A stretch of 64,000 nt of DNA from assembly GCF_007827045.1 (NCBI RefSeq), contig NZ_RPFW01000007.1, positions 1 to 64,000 of the forward strand. The letters are read 5' to 3'. Positions 1 through 9,187 of the stretch are shown piece after piece. Numbering within the stretch: the first letter of the stretch is position 1; the number at the start of each line of letters is the position of its first letter. This stretch comes from Trebonia kvetii. Its GTDB lineage: Bacteria > Actinomycetota > Actinomycetes > Streptosporangiales > Streptosporangiaceae. A program made the translations under genes and the position numbers. A model generated the notes under the pieces. It saw only the letters and a program-made list of their open reading frames with translations, was not told the origin of the DNA and did no database searches.

Positions 1-168
1 GAAACCCAACCATGAGCAAATCATGGCTAATATCCGTGGAACCAGTCACAAAGACCAGCCCCGACGGGGGTTTGTACATATATCATGCACTGGCTTTTAG
101 CACGCTGTTGAGTTCTCAAGAAACAGATGCTCACCTTTGGAGGAAGTTTTCTTCCCCGCCGGGGCAAC
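1..168 (-). other. 5' leader of an rRNA operon (16S gene lies outside the window)
   Basis: Read on the minus strand this stretch carries the block CTTGAGAACTCAACAGCGTG (101-120) followed by CTAAAAGCCA. That block is the conserved antitermination/processing segment I know from actinobacterial pre-16S leaders, where the Streptomyces version reads TTGAGAACTCAACAGCGTGCCAAAAG. It sits downstream of two consensus-like promoters pointing the same way, so the transcript runs left and 16S rRNA should start a short distance beyond position 1. No protein-coding signal is convincing here. The identification rests on the leader motif and the promoters; the rRNA itself is not visible. Confidence 0.8.
97..125 (-). 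promoter_or_regulatory. boxA-like antitermination element of the rrn leader
   Basis: The minus strand reads TTTCTTGAGAACTCAACAG, matching the conserved actinobacterial rrn leader boxA region (CTTTGAGAACTCAACA-type). Its place between an rrn-type promoter and the expected 16S start supports a role in Nus-dependent antitermination and in pre-rRNA stem formation. The motif is seen directly; function is by homology. Confidence 0.7.
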
Positions 169-174
169 CCTTAA

Positions 175-203
175 ACCTTACTCTAGGGTTTCTTTCGTGT
201 CAA
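175..203 (-). promoter_or_regulatory. rrn promoter, proximal
   Basis: On the minus strand a perfect -35 TTGACA (203-198) is separated by exactly 17 bp from -10 TAAGGT (180-175). This is a near-ideal housekeeping sigma promoter of the kind used for actinobacterial rRNA operons. Initiation is expected near 168, giving a leader that contains the boxA-like element. A TTCCGGA direct repeat lies just upstream (about 209-227). Confidence 0.75.
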
Positions 204-397
204 CTTGGTTTCCGGAGGCTTTCCGGAAGGTTGCCGACACTTAGACACCCTAGTCACCATGGTTCAGCCCCCGTCAGCCTGGTGGCCACTGTGGCAAGCA
301 CAGCGGGCACACGCGAGACCTTCGGAAGCTGGTTCCTTGGTGGCTCCCCGGGTCCCGGCCCGCCTTCCGGCGTTCCGTCCCCCTCGGGGCAAGATGA

Positions 398-426
398 ACT
401 TTACGGGTGACGCGGTGCCTCGTCAA
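398..426 (-). promoter_or_regulatory. rrn promoter, distal
   Basis: The minus strand has -35 TTGACG (426-421), a 17-bp spacer and -10 TAAAGT (403-398). It lies about 220 bp upstream of the proximal promoter in the same orientation. Tandem promoters are the rule for Streptomyces and mycobacterial rrn operons. Nothing coding is supported between 204 and 560, so this interval is read as rrn upstream control DNA. Confidence 0.65.
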
Positions 427-560
427 ATCGGGAGTTGTACCCGCGTGGCGCACCGGTTCTAACCTGGACAAACGGAATTGGTGCGGATGATTCGGACGCG
501 GCTGGTGATGCGTGTGCGCCAATCAGGGAATGACCAGGGATTACCTGGCGCGGCCAAGTC

Positions 561-1250
561 CTAGCGGGCGCGCTTTTTGTGCAGGCGGTAGGCGGAGACC
601 GTGGGGTCACCGGACAGCCAGTAGCGCCACGGGACTTCGGCGGCAGCCGTGACCCCTACGCGCGGGCCTGCTTCGACCGGCACGGTGACGGCGTCCTCGG
701 GAACGCGCAGGCGCAGCGGTGACGACTCGTCGCAGAGGTCGGCACCGTTCTGGACACGGGTGATGCCCAGGGCCTGGCACAGCCGGGCCGGGCCGCGGGC
801 CAGGTCGCGCGCGATCCGGAGTCGCGCATCCGGCGTGTCAGATATCACCGCGCCGTCCGCTCGCGACCCGGTGGCCGCGAGCGGAGCGCGCGCCGACCTG
901 CGGACAACGGCGAGCTCGGCGCCGTCGACTACCCGGCCCGCGCGCAGCAGCACGGCCGAGGCGATCCCCGGCCGCTCGCAGACGATGTTGACGCAGAAAT
1001 GCATGCCGTAGGTGAAGTACACGTAGGCGTGACCCGCCGCACCGAACATCACCGCGTTGCGGCCGGTCATTCCCCGGTAGGCGTGGGACGCGGGATCGGC
1101 GTTGCCCATGTACGCCTCGACCTCGGTCAGCTCGACCGCGACCAGGCCCTCCGCCGTCTCGTGCTCGAGAACGCAGCCAAGCAGCCCGGGCGCCACCTCG
1201 ACGGAGGGTCTTGCCAGGAAGTCGCGCGCGAGCAGGGCCCGGTCAGGCAC
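561..1250 (-). CDS. mpg: DNA-3-methyladenine glycosylase (AAG/MPG family)
   Basis: Base-excision repair enzyme that removes alkylated purines (3-methyladenine and related bases) from DNA. The 229-residue product has the AAG fold hallmarks: an N-terminal ARDFLARPSVEVAPGLLG segment, the acidic VELTEVEAYMG strand, the HAYRGMTGRNAVMFG loop, and the YVYFTYGMHFCVNIV core. Length suits the family. I place the start at the GTG at 1250, which overlaps the argH stop by a few bases; an in-frame GTG at 1292 would add 14 residues without obvious homology or a better ribosome site. It is the last gene of the arginine cluster and lies directly upstream of the rrn promoters. Function is confident, start is not. 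Confidence 0.88.
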   Translation of the reverse strand: MPDRALLARDFLARPSVEVAPGLLGCVLEHETAEGLVAVELTEVEAYMGNADPASHAYRGMTGRNAVMFGAAGHAYVYFTYGMHFCVNIVCERPGIASAVLLRAGRVVDGAELAVVRRSARAPLAATGSRADGAVISDTPDARLRIARDLARGPARLCQALGITRVQNGADLCDESSPLRLRVPEDAVTVPVEAGPRVGVTAAAEVPWRYWLSGDPTVSAYRLHKKRAR

Positions 1251-2691
1251 CGCCCGCCGCGGCCCAGGCGGCGCCGTCGTCGACCGTGACACGCAGCGCG
1301 GCGAGCTGTTCGGCCACCCGGTCGGGAGCTGTGCCGCCGAAGCCCTTACGCGCCGCCAGCGCGCCCTCCACGGTGAGCACCGTGCGGACGTCCGGTGTCA
1401 GGTGCCCGGATATCTTCGCCAGGTCCTCGTCGCTGACCTCGTCCAGGGCGACGTCGTTGACCTGGCACCAGACGACCAGGTGGCCGACGATCTCGTGCGC
1501 CTCGCGGAACGCCACGCCGTGCTGCACCAGGTACTCGGCGAGGTCGGTGGCGAGGGTGAATCCGGCCGGGGCGAGCTCACGCAGCCGCTTGGCGTTGATC
1601 CGCAGCGTGGCGATGAGGCCCGCCATCGCGGGGAGCACGAGCAGGAGCGTGTCGACGGCGTCGAACACCGGCTCCTTGTCCTCCTGCAGGTCCCTGTTGT
1701 AGGTGAGCGGCAGGCCCTTGAGCGTGGTGAGCAGGCCGGTGAGCCCGCCGATGAGGCGGCCCGCCTTGCCCCGCGCCAGCTCGGCGACGTCCGGGTTCTT
1801 CTTCTGCGGCATGATCGAGGAGCCGGTCGCGTACGCGTCGTCGATCTCGATCCAGCCGAACTCCTGCGTGGACCAGAGCACGATCTCCTCGCCCAGCCTG
1901 GACAGGTGCACGCCGATCAGTGCGGCCGCGAAGCAGAACTCGACGGCGAAGTCACGGTCGGACACCGCGTCCATCGAGTTGGGCGCGGCCGAGGCGAAGC
2001 CGAGCTCGGCCGCGAACTGCCGCGGGTCGATGGGCAGCGACGAGCCGGCCAGCGCGCCGGCGCCGAGCGGGCTGACCGCCGCCCTCGCGTCCCAGTCGCG
2101 CAGCCGGCTGACGTCCCTGGTGAAGGCCTGCACGTGAGCGAGCAACTGGTGGGCGAACAAGACCGGCTGCGCGTGCTGCAGGTGCGTCATGCCGGGCGCG
2201 GGCAGGTCGCCGCTCGCCTCCGCCTGCGCGATGAGCGCGGTCTGCAGCTCGGCGAGCCGGGAGACGATGAGCCTGGCGTGGTCGCGCAGGAAGAGCCGCA
2301 GGTCGGTCGCGACCTGGTCGTTGCGGCTGCGGCCCGCCCGCAGCTTGCCGCCGAGGGAGCCGAGCCGCTCGAGCAGCCCGCGCTCGAGCGCGGTGTGCAC
2401 GTCCTCGTCGGCGACCGTGGGCCGGAACGTGCCGTCCTCGACCGCTTCGTCCAGGTCGTCGAGCGCGGCGAGCATCGAGTCGGCCTCGTCGTCGGTGAGC
2501 AGCCCGGCCCGGTGCAGCATCCTTGAGTGCGCGCGAGACGCGAGCAGGTCATAACGGGCCAGGCGCCAGTCGAAATGAACGCTGAGCGATAGCCGCGCGA
2601 GCGCGTCCGCGGGTCCGCCCTCGAACCGTCCGCCCCACAGCCGTGTCGCCGGACCGCCGGTTCCCTGGTCGCCCGTTCCCATCTGTCCCAC
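1243..2691 (-). CDS. argH: argininosuccinate lyase
   Basis: Cleaves argininosuccinate to arginine and fumarate, the last step of arginine synthesis; cytoplasmic tetramer of the fumarase/aspartase superfamily. The 482-residue protein starts with the typical LWGGRF motif near residue 20 and carries the superfamily signature GSSIMPQKKNPD with its catalytic serine, plus the SLPIDP and TYNRDLQEDKEP segments. An AGGTGGG ribosome site precedes the ATG. It is separated from argR by 221 bp of non-coding DNA in which I see a possible TAGGGT -10 but no clear operator, so argH may have its own promoter. argG is not beside it in this window. Confidence 0.96.
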   Translation of the reverse strand: MGQMGTGDQGTGGPATRLWGGRFEGGPADALARLSLSVHFDWRLARYDLLASRAHSRMLHRAGLLTDDEADSMLAALDDLDEAVEDGTFRPTVADEDVHTALERGLLERLGSLGGKLRAGRSRNDQVATDLRLFLRDHARLIVSRLAELQTALIAQAEASGDLPAPGMTHLQHAQPVLFAHQLLAHVQAFTRDVSRLRDWDARAAVSPLGAGALAGSSLPIDPRQFAAELGFASAAPNSMDAVSDRDFAVEFCFAAALIGVHLSRLGEEIVLWSTQEFGWIEIDDAYATGSSIMPQKKNPDVAELARGKAGRLIGGLTGLLTTLKGLPLTYNRDLQEDKEPVFDAVDTLLLVLPAMAGLIATLRINAKRLRELAPAGFTLATDLAEYLVQHGVAFREAHEIVGHLVVWCQVNDVALDEVSDEDLAKISGHLTPDVRTVLTVEGALAARKGFGGTAPDRVAEQLAALRVTVDDGAAWAAAGGA

Positions 2692-2912
2692 CTATCTCAG
2701 TTCCGCTGGTATCGGCCCCGACCCCACCCTATTCGTTCCGCCGGGCCAGGGTCGCGGCATGGTGCGGGCCCGCGCCGGCTGCCCAGGGGACGATACCGAA
2801 CGGGTGCGTGGCTCCGCCCATACCCTCGATGTGCCTGTCCGCGGTCGGCCGCGCACCCGCTTCTTGCTGTTATCCGTAGAGGTGCTGGAGTGTGGGCGCG
2901 GAGTCGACGCGC

Positions 2913-3757
2913 CTAGCGTCGTCGCTCGGCGAGGCTGAGGATCTCGGCCGCCAGAGCCTCGCCACCTGCCGGGTCCCTGGCGATGACCAGGACCGTGTCG
3001 TCGCCTGCCACGGTGCCGAGGATGGCGGGCCAGGCGGCGTGGTCGATGGCCGAGGCGAGGAACTGCGCGGCGCCGGCCGGGGTGCGCAGCACCACTAGGT
3101 TGGCGCTGGCCTCCGCCGAGGTGAGCAGCTCCTTGAGGTACCGGACAAGGCGGGAGTTGACGGCACCAGCGGGCAGGCCCGCCGGGTGGCCGCCGGCGGA
3201 CTCGGAGGCGGCGCCGAACTGGTCGCTGTCGGGTCCGGCGGCGGTCGCCGTCGAGCGTGCCGCGCCGGTCCCCCGCGTCGCCCCAGCGCCGCGCGCGGCC
3301 GTGGCGCCACCTGCGGCCGTGGCGTCATGTGTCGCCGCGCTTCCGCGCGTCGCCGCGGTGCTGCGCCCAGCCGCGGTCCCGGGTGCCGATGTACCGTCGG
3401 CCCCTGTCCCGGCCGGTGACGGCTGCAGCGGGGCCGGCGCTGCCTCGGGTGGAATGGGCGGGGGCGGAGTCAGGACAACCCGTTCGGGATAATCCAGGGC
3501 GGCACCCGGGTGGTGGCTGGGGTCTCCGGGGAGCGCGTAGACCAGGGTGCCGTCGGTGGCGCGCAGGCGTACCACGCCGAGCTCGTCCAGGTCACGCGAC
3601 AGGGTGGCCTGGGTGACGTGCATGCCCGCGTACTGAGTGAGTAGGCCAGCCAGCTGCTCCTGCGAGTGGACCTGCTCGCGGGAAAGTATGGCGACGATCC
3701 GCGCCTGGCGCGCCGCCTTGGTACCGGGGGTCGGCTGGCGGGGTGAGGCTTGGGAGG

Positions 3758-3761
<4 letters not shown>
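2913..3761 (-). CDS. argR: arginine repressor with a long low-complexity linker
   Basis: Arginine-responsive DNA-binding repressor of the arginine genes. Residues about 15-80 form the winged helix (ATLSRDLDELGVVRLR recognition region) and about 200-282 the oligomerisation/arginine-binding domain with the diagnostic GTVAGDDT motif. Between them lie roughly 105 residues rich in Ala, Thr, Gly, Pro and Arg with imperfect AATRG/AARG repeats. Usual ArgR proteins are about 150-170 residues, so at 282 this one is much enlarged, entirely through the linker. The GTG start overlaps the argF stop as GTGA, so the two are translationally coupled. Both functional domains are intact; the effect of the linker is unknown. 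Confidence 0.92.
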
Positions 3762-4678
<917 letters not shown>

Positions 4679-4685
4679 GAACTGC

Positions 4686-5897
4686 TTATGCCTCCGGTTC
4701 CTGGGCCTTGCTGAGAATGGCGGGGAAAGCGCCGATGAATTCCGCCGCCTCCGCCTGGGTGAGGATGAGCGGCGGCGCGATCCGGACCACGTCCGGCTGC
4801 ACCGCGTTGACGAGGAAACCCGCCTGCCGGGCAGCGGTGTTAACTGCGGGCGCCTTGGGCTCGGTGAGCACCGCGCCCAGCCACAGGCCCGAGCCGCGCA
4901 CGCCGGAAAGCAGCGGGTGGTCGATCGCCGCGATGCCGTTGGCCAGGGTCTCGCCGACGGCCTTGACGTTGCCGAGAATGTTCTCCTTCTCGATCGTGTC
5001 GATGACGGCGAGCGCCGCGGCGCAGGCGACAGGGTTGCCGCCGAAGGTCGAGCCGTGGTCGCCGGCCACGAGCGCGGCGCCGCACTCGCCGAAGCCGATG
5101 GTCGCGCCGATCGGCAGGCCGCCGCCGAGTCCCTTGGCGAGCGTCATCACGTCGGGCGTGACGCCCTCGGCCTGGTGCGCGAACCACGCGCCGGTCCGCC
5201 CGATGCCGGACTGGATCTCGTCGAGCACCAGCAGTGCGCCCGCGTTGTCGCAGGCCTGGCGGGCTTCCTCCAGGTAGCCGGCCGGGGCGGGGATGACGCC
5301 GCCCTCGCCCTGGGTGGGCTCGAGGAAGACCGCGGCTACCTTGTCGTCGACGGCCTTGTGCAGCGCGTCGGCGTCGCCGTACTCGACCCAGCGGACGTCG
5401 AAGCCGAAGGGAGCGAACGGCGCGCGGATCGATTCCTTGCCGGTGATGGCGAGCGCGCCCATCGTCCGGCCGTGGAAGCTGTGGTCGGCGGCAACGATGA
5501 CCGGCCGCTGCTGTCCCTGCTTGCGGCGGACCACCTTGAGCGCGGCCTCGTTGGCCTCGGTGCCTGAGTTGCAGAAGAAGACCCGTGCGTCTTGGTGGAG
5601 CAGGCTGCGCAGCTTCTCCGCGAGCAGCACGCCGGGCTCGTGGAGAAACAGGTTGCTGGTGTGCGCGATCTTGCCGACCTGGTCGGTGACCGCTTTGACA
5701 ATGCTCGGGTGCGCGTGGCCGAGCGCGGACACCGCGATGCCGGCGATCAGGTCGAGGTAGCGGTTGCCGTCGAGGTCCCAGACCCGGCTGCCCTCGCCGC
5801 GGGCGAGCGCGAGCGGCGGCGTGCCGTAGTTGTGCATCATCCCGGCCTCGAACCGCTGCCTGAGCGCCTCGCCGTTCACGTTCGCGTTCACGTTCAT
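4686..5897 (-). CDS. argD: acetylornithine aminotransferase
   Basis: PLP-dependent class III transaminase converting N-acetylglutamate semialdehyde to N-acetylornithine. The 403-residue product shows the GTEANEAALK phosphate-binding segment, LVLDEIQSGIGRTG with the PLP-ring aspartate, and the Schiff-base lysine in TLAKGLGGGLPIGA (about residue 255). The N terminus is a curious NVNANVNG run encoded by a short AACGTGAACG-type repeat. The ATG overlaps the argB stop by four bases (ATGA). It could also serve succinyldiaminopimelate transamination, as family members do, but the operon points to arginine. Confidence 0.95.
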   Translation of the reverse strand: MNVNANVNGEALRQRFEAGMMHNYGTPPLALARGEGSRVWDLDGNRYLDLIAGIAVSALGHAHPSIVKAVTDQVGKIAHTSNLFLHEPGVLLAEKLRSLLHQDARVFFCNSGTEANEAALKVVRRKQGQQRPVIVAADHSFHGRTMGALAITGKESIRAPFAPFGFDVRWVEYGDADALHKAVDDKVAAVFLEPTQGEGGVIPAPAGYLEEARQACDNAGALLVLDEIQSGIGRTGAWFAHQAEGVTPDVMTLAKGLGGGLPIGATIGFGECGAALVAGDHGSTFGGNPVACAAALAVIDTIEKENILGNVKAVGETLANGIAAIDHPLLSGVRGSGLWLGAVLTEPKAPAVNTAARQAGFLVNAVQPDVVRIAPPLILTQAEAAEFIGAFPAILSKAQEPEA

Positions 5898-6841
5898 GGG
5901 GTGTCTCCTATGACCATGGTGCCGATGCCGGAGTCGGTGAAGATCTCGAGCAGGATCGCGTGACTGAGCCGGCCGTCGAGTACGTGCGCCTGCGGCACGC
6001 CGCCGGTGACCGCGGTGAGGCAGGCCTCCATCTTGGGGATCATGCCCGCCGACAGGGACGGCAGCAGCTTCGCCAGGTCGCCGGAGTCGAGCTGGCTGAT
6101 CACCTCGTCCGAGTTGGGCCAGTCGCGGTACAGGCCCTCAACGTCGGTGAGCACCACGAGCTTGTGAGCCTTGAGTGCCACCGCCAGCGCGGCGGCGGCG
6201 GTGTCGGCGTTGACGTTGTAGACGGTGTTCGCGCCGCCGGTGCCGTCAGTGCTGACCGGGCCGTCGGTGCCGCGGGCGAGGCTGGACACGACGGGGATCC
6301 TGCCGTCGTCGAGCAGCGCCTTGATCATCGAGGCGTCCACGCTGGTGATCTCGCCCACCAGGCCGATGTCGACGAACTGGCCGTCGACCGAGGCGAGCTT
6401 GCGCTCGGCGGTGAACAGGTTCGCGTCCTCACCGCTGAGGCCCACCGCATAGGGGCCGTAGCGGTTGATCAGGCCGACGATGTCCTTGTTGACCTTGCCG
6501 TTGAGCACCATCCGGACCACGTCGATGGTCTCTTCGGTGGTGACCCGCAGCCCCGCCGTGAACTCCGACTCGATGCCGAGCCGGTCCAGGTGCCCGGTGA
6601 CCTGCGGGCCGCCGCCGTGCACGACGACCGGGCGCAGGCCCGCGTGCTTGAGGAACACCAGGTCCTGCGCGAAACCCGCGCGCAGCTCCTCGGCGGTCAT
6701 CGCGTGGCCGCCGTACTTGATCACCACGGTCTCGCCGTGGAAGCGGTCGAGCCAGGGCAGCGCCTCGATCAGCGTGCCCGCCTTCGCGGTGGCGGCCGCT
6801 CGTCTTGCCGCGTCTTTGCGTTCCTGGATGACGATCGTCAT
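5894..6841 (-). CDS. argB: acetylglutamate kinase
   Basis: Phosphorylates N-acetylglutamate, normally the arginine-feedback-inhibited step. With the ATG at 6841 the product is 315 residues, close to family length, starting MTIVIQERKDAARR. Motifs: VVIKYGGHAM (about 37-46), VVHGGGPQV substrate loop, and the GTDGPVSTDGTGGANTVYN region. The frame stays open upstream to 7114, but that extension is antisense-like Arg-rich sequence inside argJ, so I reject the longer form. The start overlaps the argJ stop as ATGA. The N-terminal helix before the core is compatible with the arginine-sensitive hexameric class; that is inference. Confidence 0.95.
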   Translation of the reverse strand: MTIVIQERKDAARRAAATAKAGTLIEALPWLDRFHGETVVIKYGGHAMTAEELRAGFAQDLVFLKHAGLRPVVVHGGGPQVTGHLDRLGIESEFTAGLRVTTEETIDVVRMVLNGKVNKDIVGLINRYGPYAVGLSGEDANLFTAERKLASVDGQFVDIGLVGEITSVDASMIKALLDDGRIPVVSSLARGTDGPVSTDGTGGANTVYNVNADTAAAALAVALKAHKLVVLTDVEGLYRDWPNSDEVISQLDSGDLAKLLPSLSAGMIPKMEACLTAVTGGVPQAHVLDGRLSHAILLEIFTDSGIGTMVIGDTP

Positions 6842-8025
6842 GTGGAGTACGCCGAGTTCTCGTGCACGTAGGCCTCGGTGAGGTCGGTGGTGAGGATGAT
6901 CGCGCTGTGCGGCCCCGCCGACAGGTCGACGGTGATCGTGACATCCTTGCCCTTCAGGTCGACCTTGGACCGGTCGTCGCCTGGCGCGCCCGCCCGGCAG
7001 ACCCAGACGCCGTTCATCGCCACGTTCAGCCGGTCCGGGTCGAACACCGCGTCGGTGGTGCCGACCGCCGACAGGACCCGGCCCCAGTTCGGGTCGGAGC
7101 CGGCCAGCGCGCACTTGAGCAGGTTGTTGCGCGCCACGGACTTGCCGACCGTGACCGCGTCGGTTTCGCTTGCCGCGCCGACGACCTCGATCGTCACGTA
7201 CTTCGACGCGCCCTCGGCGTCGCGCTGCAGCTGGCGGGCCAGGTCGGCGCAGACTTCGGTAAGCGCCCTGGTGAAGTCCTTGTAGTCGGGCTTGACGCCG
7301 GACGCGCCGCTTGCCATGAGCAGCACGGTGTCGTTGGTCGACATGCAGCCGTCGGCGTCGAGGCGGTCGAAGGTGACCGCCGTGGCGCTGCGCAGCGCCT
7401 TATCGAGCTCTGCCGCGTCGAGGTCGGCGTCGGTGGTGATCACCACGAGCATGGTGGCGAGGGCGGGTGCGAGCATGCCCGCGCCCTTGGCCATGCCGCC
7501 TAGCGTGTACGTGGTCTTCTGGGGGGGTTGTCCCCCCGGTTGAGCAGAGTCCTGCCGACGGAAGGCGATCTTCACGACCGTGTCCGTGGTGCGGATGGCG
7601 TCCGCGGCGTGCACGCCGCCCGCCCGGTCCGCCTCGGCGACGGCCGCGTCCACCGCGGGCAGCAGTTTGTCCATGGGCAGCCGCTCGCCGATCAGGCCGG
7701 TGGAACAGACCACGATCTCGCCCGCGGAGTCGTCGAGCGCCGCGGCGAGCTTTTCCGCGGTGGCGTGCGTGTCCTGGAAGCCGAGCGGCCCAGTGCACGC
7801 GTTGGCGCCGCCCGAGTTGAGCACCACCGCCCTGACCCGGCCGCCGCTGACCACCTGGCGGGACCACTTCACCGGCGCCGCCTGCACGCGATTGCTGGTG
7901 AAGACGGCCGCGGCGGCGCGCGACGGTCCGTCGTTGATGACGACCGCGACGTCCCGCTCGCCGGAGGATTTGAGGCCGGCGACTACGCCTGCGGCGCGGA
8001 AGCCCTGGGGTGCGGTAACACTCAT
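6838..8025 (-). CDS. argJ: bifunctional ornithine acetyltransferase / N-acetylglutamate synthase
   Basis: Recycles the acetyl group from acetylornithine to glutamate and can also use acetyl-CoA for the first step. With the ATG at 8025 it is 395 residues. The self-cleavage site with nucleophilic threonine is visible in KGAGMLAPALATMLVVITT, and the C-terminal chain shows DPNWGRVLSAVG and the terminal HENSAYST, all typical. It overlaps argC by ATGA at the start and argB by ATGA at the end. The open frame extending to 8751 is a shadow of argC and is not used. Confidence 0.96.
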   Translation of the reverse strand: MSVTAPQGFRAAGVVAGLKSSGERDVAVVINDGPSRAAAAVFTSNRVQAAPVKWSRQVVSGGRVRAVVLNSGGANACTGPLGFQDTHATAEKLAAALDDSAGEIVVCSTGLIGERLPMDKLLPAVDAAVAEADRAGGVHAADAIRTTDTVVKIAFRRQDSAQPGGQPPQKTTYTLGGMAKGAGMLAPALATMLVVITTDADLDAAELDKALRSATAVTFDRLDADGCMSTNDTVLLMASGASGVKPDYKDFTRALTEVCADLARQLQRDAEGASKYVTIEVVGAASETDAVTVGKSVARNNLLKCALAGSDPNWGRVLSAVGTTDAVFDPDRLNVAMNGVWVCRAGAPGDDRSKVDLKGKDVTITVDLSAGPHSAIILTTDLTEAYVHENSAYST

Positions 8026-9080
8026 GGCGCCACTCCGTGGGTGGTCAGGCCTGCCGTCTCTGGCAGGCCGAGCATCAGGTTCGCGAGCTGCACGGCCTGG
8101 CCGGCCGCGCCCTTGCCGAGGTTGTCGGTGGTCGAGATGACGACCGCGCGCCCGGCGTGCAGGTCGGCCGCCGCCTGCACGTGCGCGCCGTTCGACCCGT
8201 ACACCGCAGCGGTGGCCGGCCACTGGCCGTCGGGCAGCAGGTGGACGAACGGGCTTGTGCTGTAGGCGGCGCCGAGGGCGTCGCGCAGCGCTTGTCCCGG
8301 GTCCGCGCTGGCGGTCGCCGCCTTGGTCAGCTTCGCCGTGCAGGTGGCGAGAATGCCGCGGGGCATCGGGGCAAGCGTCGGAGTGAAGGAGAGCGTCACC
8401 TCGAGACCGCTGGCCTCGGAGAGAGCCTGCTCGATCTCCGGGGTGTGCCGGTGGGTGCCGCCCACCTTGTAGGCGGACATGGAGCCCATCACCTCGCTCG
8501 CCAGCAGGTCGGTCCGGAGCGAGCGGCCAGCGCCCGAGGTGCCGGACGCGGCGACGATCACGATGTCGTCCGGCTCGGCCAGGCCCGCCGCGAGCAGCGG
8601 CGCGAGTGCGAGGATCGAGGTGGTGGCGTAGCAGCCGGGAGCGGCGACGGTCCGCGCCTGCCTGATGTTCTCCTTGGCGCCCGGAAGTTCCGGCAGGCCG
8701 TAGGCCCAGCGCCCGGCGTGGGCGACGTCGGCACCGTAGAACTTGTGCCATGTCTCCGCGTCGCCGAGGCGGAAGTCGGCGGACAGGTCGACGATCCGTG
8801 CCTGCGGCAGCGCGTCCGCCAGCTTCGCGGACTCGCCGTGCGGCAGCGCCATGAAGATGAGCTCCGCCTCGCCGAGCGTGGCCGCGTCGGTCGCGGCGAA
8901 GTTCACGCCGTCGAACGCAGGGTGGCCGACGAGATTGGGATGGATCGAGGTGATCGGCTTGCCCGCGCTGCTGCCCGCGGACACCGCCGTAATCTCAAGA
9001 TCGGGATGTCCGGCGAGCAGGCGGAGAAGCTCCCCGCCCGCGTAGCCGCTGGCGCCCGCGACAGCGACCCGTGTGCCCAT
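8022..9080 (-). CDS. argC: N-acetyl-gamma-glutamyl-phosphate reductase
   Basis: NADPH-dependent reduction of N-acetylglutamyl phosphate to the semialdehyde. The 352-residue protein opens with the Rossmann motif VAVAGASGYAGGELLRLL and has the catalytic cysteine in VAAPGCYATTS plus the AASGTSGAG loop. I choose the ATG at 9080 because AAGGAGG sits 6-7 bases upstream; the longer frame to 9173 would start inside the operator and lacks homology. It is first in the arginine operon, and its promoter is overlapped by an ARG-box-like operator. Confidence 0.96.
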   Translation of the reverse strand: MGTRVAVAGASGYAGGELLRLLAGHPDLEITAVSAGSSAGKPITSIHPNLVGHPAFDGVNFAATDAATLGEAELIFMALPHGESAKLADALPQARIVDLSADFRLGDAETWHKFYGADVAHAGRWAYGLPELPGAKENIRQARTVAAPGCYATTSILALAPLLAAGLAEPDDIVIVAASGTSGAGRSLRTDLLASEVMGSMSAYKVGGTHRHTPEIEQALSEASGLEVTLSFTPTLAPMPRGILATCTAKLTKAATASADPGQALRDALGAAYSTSPFVHLLPDGQWPATAAVYGSNGAHVQAAADLHAGRAVVISTTDNLGKGAAGQAVQLANLMLGLPETAGLTTHGVAP

Positions 9081-9098
9081 GTGATGCCTCCTTCTCCC

Positions 9099-9134
9099 TG
9101 AGAGAGTATGCATCACAGTGCATGAATATGCAAC
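9099..9134 (-). promoter_or_regulatory. argC promoter with ARG-box-like ArgR operator
   Basis: On the minus strand -35 TTGCAT (9133-9128), a 17-bp spacer and -10 CATACT (9110-9105) precede argC. The same bases form a palindrome TGCATATTCATGCA (9132-9119) followed by a second TGATGCATACT half-box. These resemble tandem ARG boxes described for Streptomyces and mycobacterial argC operons. ArgR bound here would cover both promoter elements. Seen: promoter hexamers and palindrome. Inferred: repression by the ArgR encoded downstream. Confidence 0.7.
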
Positions 9135-9187
9135 ACGAATAGGCGGCGCCGGAAAGCGCCCGGCGATGAGCAACCTGGCGAAGGGTC

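Noticed and set aside
12..462. Plus-strand open frames of 85-132 residues at the left edge
   Set aside because: They cross two consensus rrn promoters and the rrn leader motif on the other strand, have no ribosome site, and resemble no family.
3290..3400. Frameshift or assembly error as cause of the long argR linker
   Set aside because: The frame is continuous, third positions stay G/C-rich, and both flanking domains are in the same frame and intact, so a real insertion is more likely.
6842..7114. N-terminal extension of argB by 91 residues
   Set aside because: The added sequence is Arg/Gly-rich and lies wholly inside argJ in another frame. ATG 6841 with the ATGA overlap gives the normal acetylglutamate kinase length.
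8026..8751. N-terminal extension of argJ
   Set aside because: It is a frame shadow of argC; the normal ArgJ start MSVTAPQGFRAAGVVAG is at 8025.
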